Source of the DNA: an uncultured Lachnospiraceae bacterium
GTDB lineage: Bacteria; Bacillota; Clostridia; Lachnospirales; Lachnospiraceae
Reading direction: 5' to 3'
DNA length: 64,000 nt
NCBI GenBank assembly: GCA_947173945.1
Contig: CAMWGV010000007.1
Span: 1-64,000 of the forward strand
Shown: positions 63,320 to 64,000 of the stretch, piece by piece
Numbering within the stretch: position 1 is the first letter of the stretch
Layout of the letters: each line of letters starts with the position of its first letter
Program-made: the position numbers and the translations under genes
The notes under the pieces: generated by a model
Told to the model about the DNA's origin: nothing
Databases searched by the model: none
What the model saw: the letters and a program-made list of their open reading frames with translations, nothing else

Positions 63320-64000
63320 CTATTTCAGCATAACTAATACTGCACCCTTTTTCATAATGTCATAATCCCTGTTCATATTCAACCATTGGTATATTTTACC
63401 TCTGCCGTGCCCTGCTGCTCTTGCATAATAACAGACAATATTTAGCATATCTGTGTCCGAAAGGGTTTTCCCACAATACAGCCACCATAAAAATAATACA
63501 AATCTCATTTGTATGACTTCAAATAATAAAATCAAAATATTTTTTTGTGGCTCTCCATCTAAGCTTTGTACAAATACACTATTCACACAAAAATTCTCGA
63601 TAAACCCGCTTTCCTTTTCCCATATTTTTTCAAACTCCTTCCAATCCGGAAGCAAATCGTCAGCACATAACCCATTACAAAATTCTTTAAGCTTTACAAT
63701 GTACATATCATAACCTTGATTTTCATATTTGTAATACAGGTCGAACAGCATTCGATATAACATAAATTTTGTTCCGAAATCCGCATTAACAAAACTCAAC
63801 TGACTACATTTATCATTGAGCCATTGCACATCATTATATTTCTGTAATATTTCCGGATGATTGAAATTTTCTAGCTGCGTGGAAAAATCATATATCAGGT
63901 ACAGTCTTGCCCATAATGGCATATTCGGTATCTGCAACAAATCTATCATTTGGTTGCGGTATATAAGATGCTCTACCTTTTCATCGGAATACTTAAAATC
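63320..64000 (-). CDS. Unknown protein of the glycan locus (N-terminus beyond right edge)
   Basis: The frame stays open to the right end of the window (DFKYSDEKVEHLIYRNQ precedes the first in-window ATG at 63949), so the gene probably starts outside. The visible 226 residues are mostly helical, rich in Tyr, Leu and Phe, with no membrane segment I am sure of; ILILLFEVIQMRFVLFLWWLY is strongly hydrophobic. A final YARAAGHGRGKIYQWLNMNRDYDI is notable. It precedes the two CgeB-like genes on the same strand. No family is recognised. Confidence 0.65.
   Translation of the reverse strand, partial: DFKYSDEKVEHLIYRNQMIDLLQIPNMPLWARLYLIYDFSTQLENFNHPEILQKYNDVQWLNDKCSQLSFVNADFGTKFMLYRMLFDLYYKYENQGYDMYIVKLKEFCNGLCADDLLPDWKEFEKIWEKESGFIENFCVNSVFVQSLDGEPQKNILILLFEVIQMRFVLFLWWLYCGKTLSDTDMLNIVCYYARAAGHGRGKIYQWLNMNRDYDIMKKGAVLVMLK

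Noticed and set aside
1-64000. CRISPR array, prophage or integrative element
   Set aside because: No regularly spaced direct repeats, integrase, capsid, relaxase or Cas-like frames were found.

Overview
The window looks like chromosome from a low-GC, Gram-positive Clostridia, most likely Lachnospiraceae. This rests on AT-rich DNA, AGGAGG-type ribosome sites, sigma-A promoters (TTGACA-17-TATAAT), Firmicutes lipoproteins, a short ProRS with an extra C-terminal metal-binding region, ATP-type PEP carboxykinase, an LCP cell-wall enzyme, a CotS-like kinase and CgeB-like glycosyltransferases. I see no tRNA, rRNA, CRISPR array, prophage or transposase gene. The species is not assigned.

Layout. 1-3.4 kb (minus): CotS-like kinase (cut by the left edge), CCA-adding enzyme, LCP protein. 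3.6-7 kb (plus): dolichol-type GT2, UDP-sugar pyrophosphorylase, DUF4349 lipoprotein. 7-8.7 kb (minus): small CxxC protein and a membrane-anchored MerR regulator with a textbook 19-bp-spacer promoter. 8.8-10.55 kb (plus): Y-family polymerase with a short YolD-like partner, ending in a ~390-nt nested palindrome. 10.9-14 kb (minus): proS, RluA-type pseudouridine synthase, MerR-like protein. 14.2-18 kb (plus): DUF885 lipoprotein, pckA. 18-26 kb (minus): hybrid histidine kinase; then an operon of eukaryotic-type HisA, lipid-anchored GH9 cellulase and a GtrA-YfhO fusion. 26.4-32.5 kb: a CbxX-type AAA ATPase (plus), a two-domain glycosyltransferase and trkH-trkA (minus); the AAA gene and trkA carry the same structured 5' leader. 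32.7-41.8 kb: nadA, an unknown lipoprotein, an EF-hand protein, a large secreted protein with InlB-type repeats, and the last two purine steps encoded by two separate genes.

42-47.7 kb: DUF4097 protein, then a signalling cluster (UBA-like protein, response regulator, two histidine kinases) behind a promoter with 11-bp tandem operator repeats. 47.9-54.4 kb: sodium:solute symporter, second nested hairpin element, amidohydrolase, iorBA, Hpt protein, HD-GYP response regulator. 54.6-58.8 kb: flavodoxin, DUF1622, YunG-like protein, a large amidohydrolase, small lipoprotein, PAS protein. 58.9-64 kb: a probable glycan locus (CapD/FlaA1-like dehydratase, two CgeB-like glycosyltransferases, two unknowns, one cut by the right edge).

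The most unusual signals are non-coding. (1) A repeat whose asymmetric core is conserved while the stems on both sides change; it sits inside hairpins, and at 10.6 kb one copy is nested in another in opposite orientation. (2) A ~77-nt two-hairpin leader shared by the CbxX-type ATPase and trkA, with base changes that keep the pairing. Both are read by eye and need database and structure searches.
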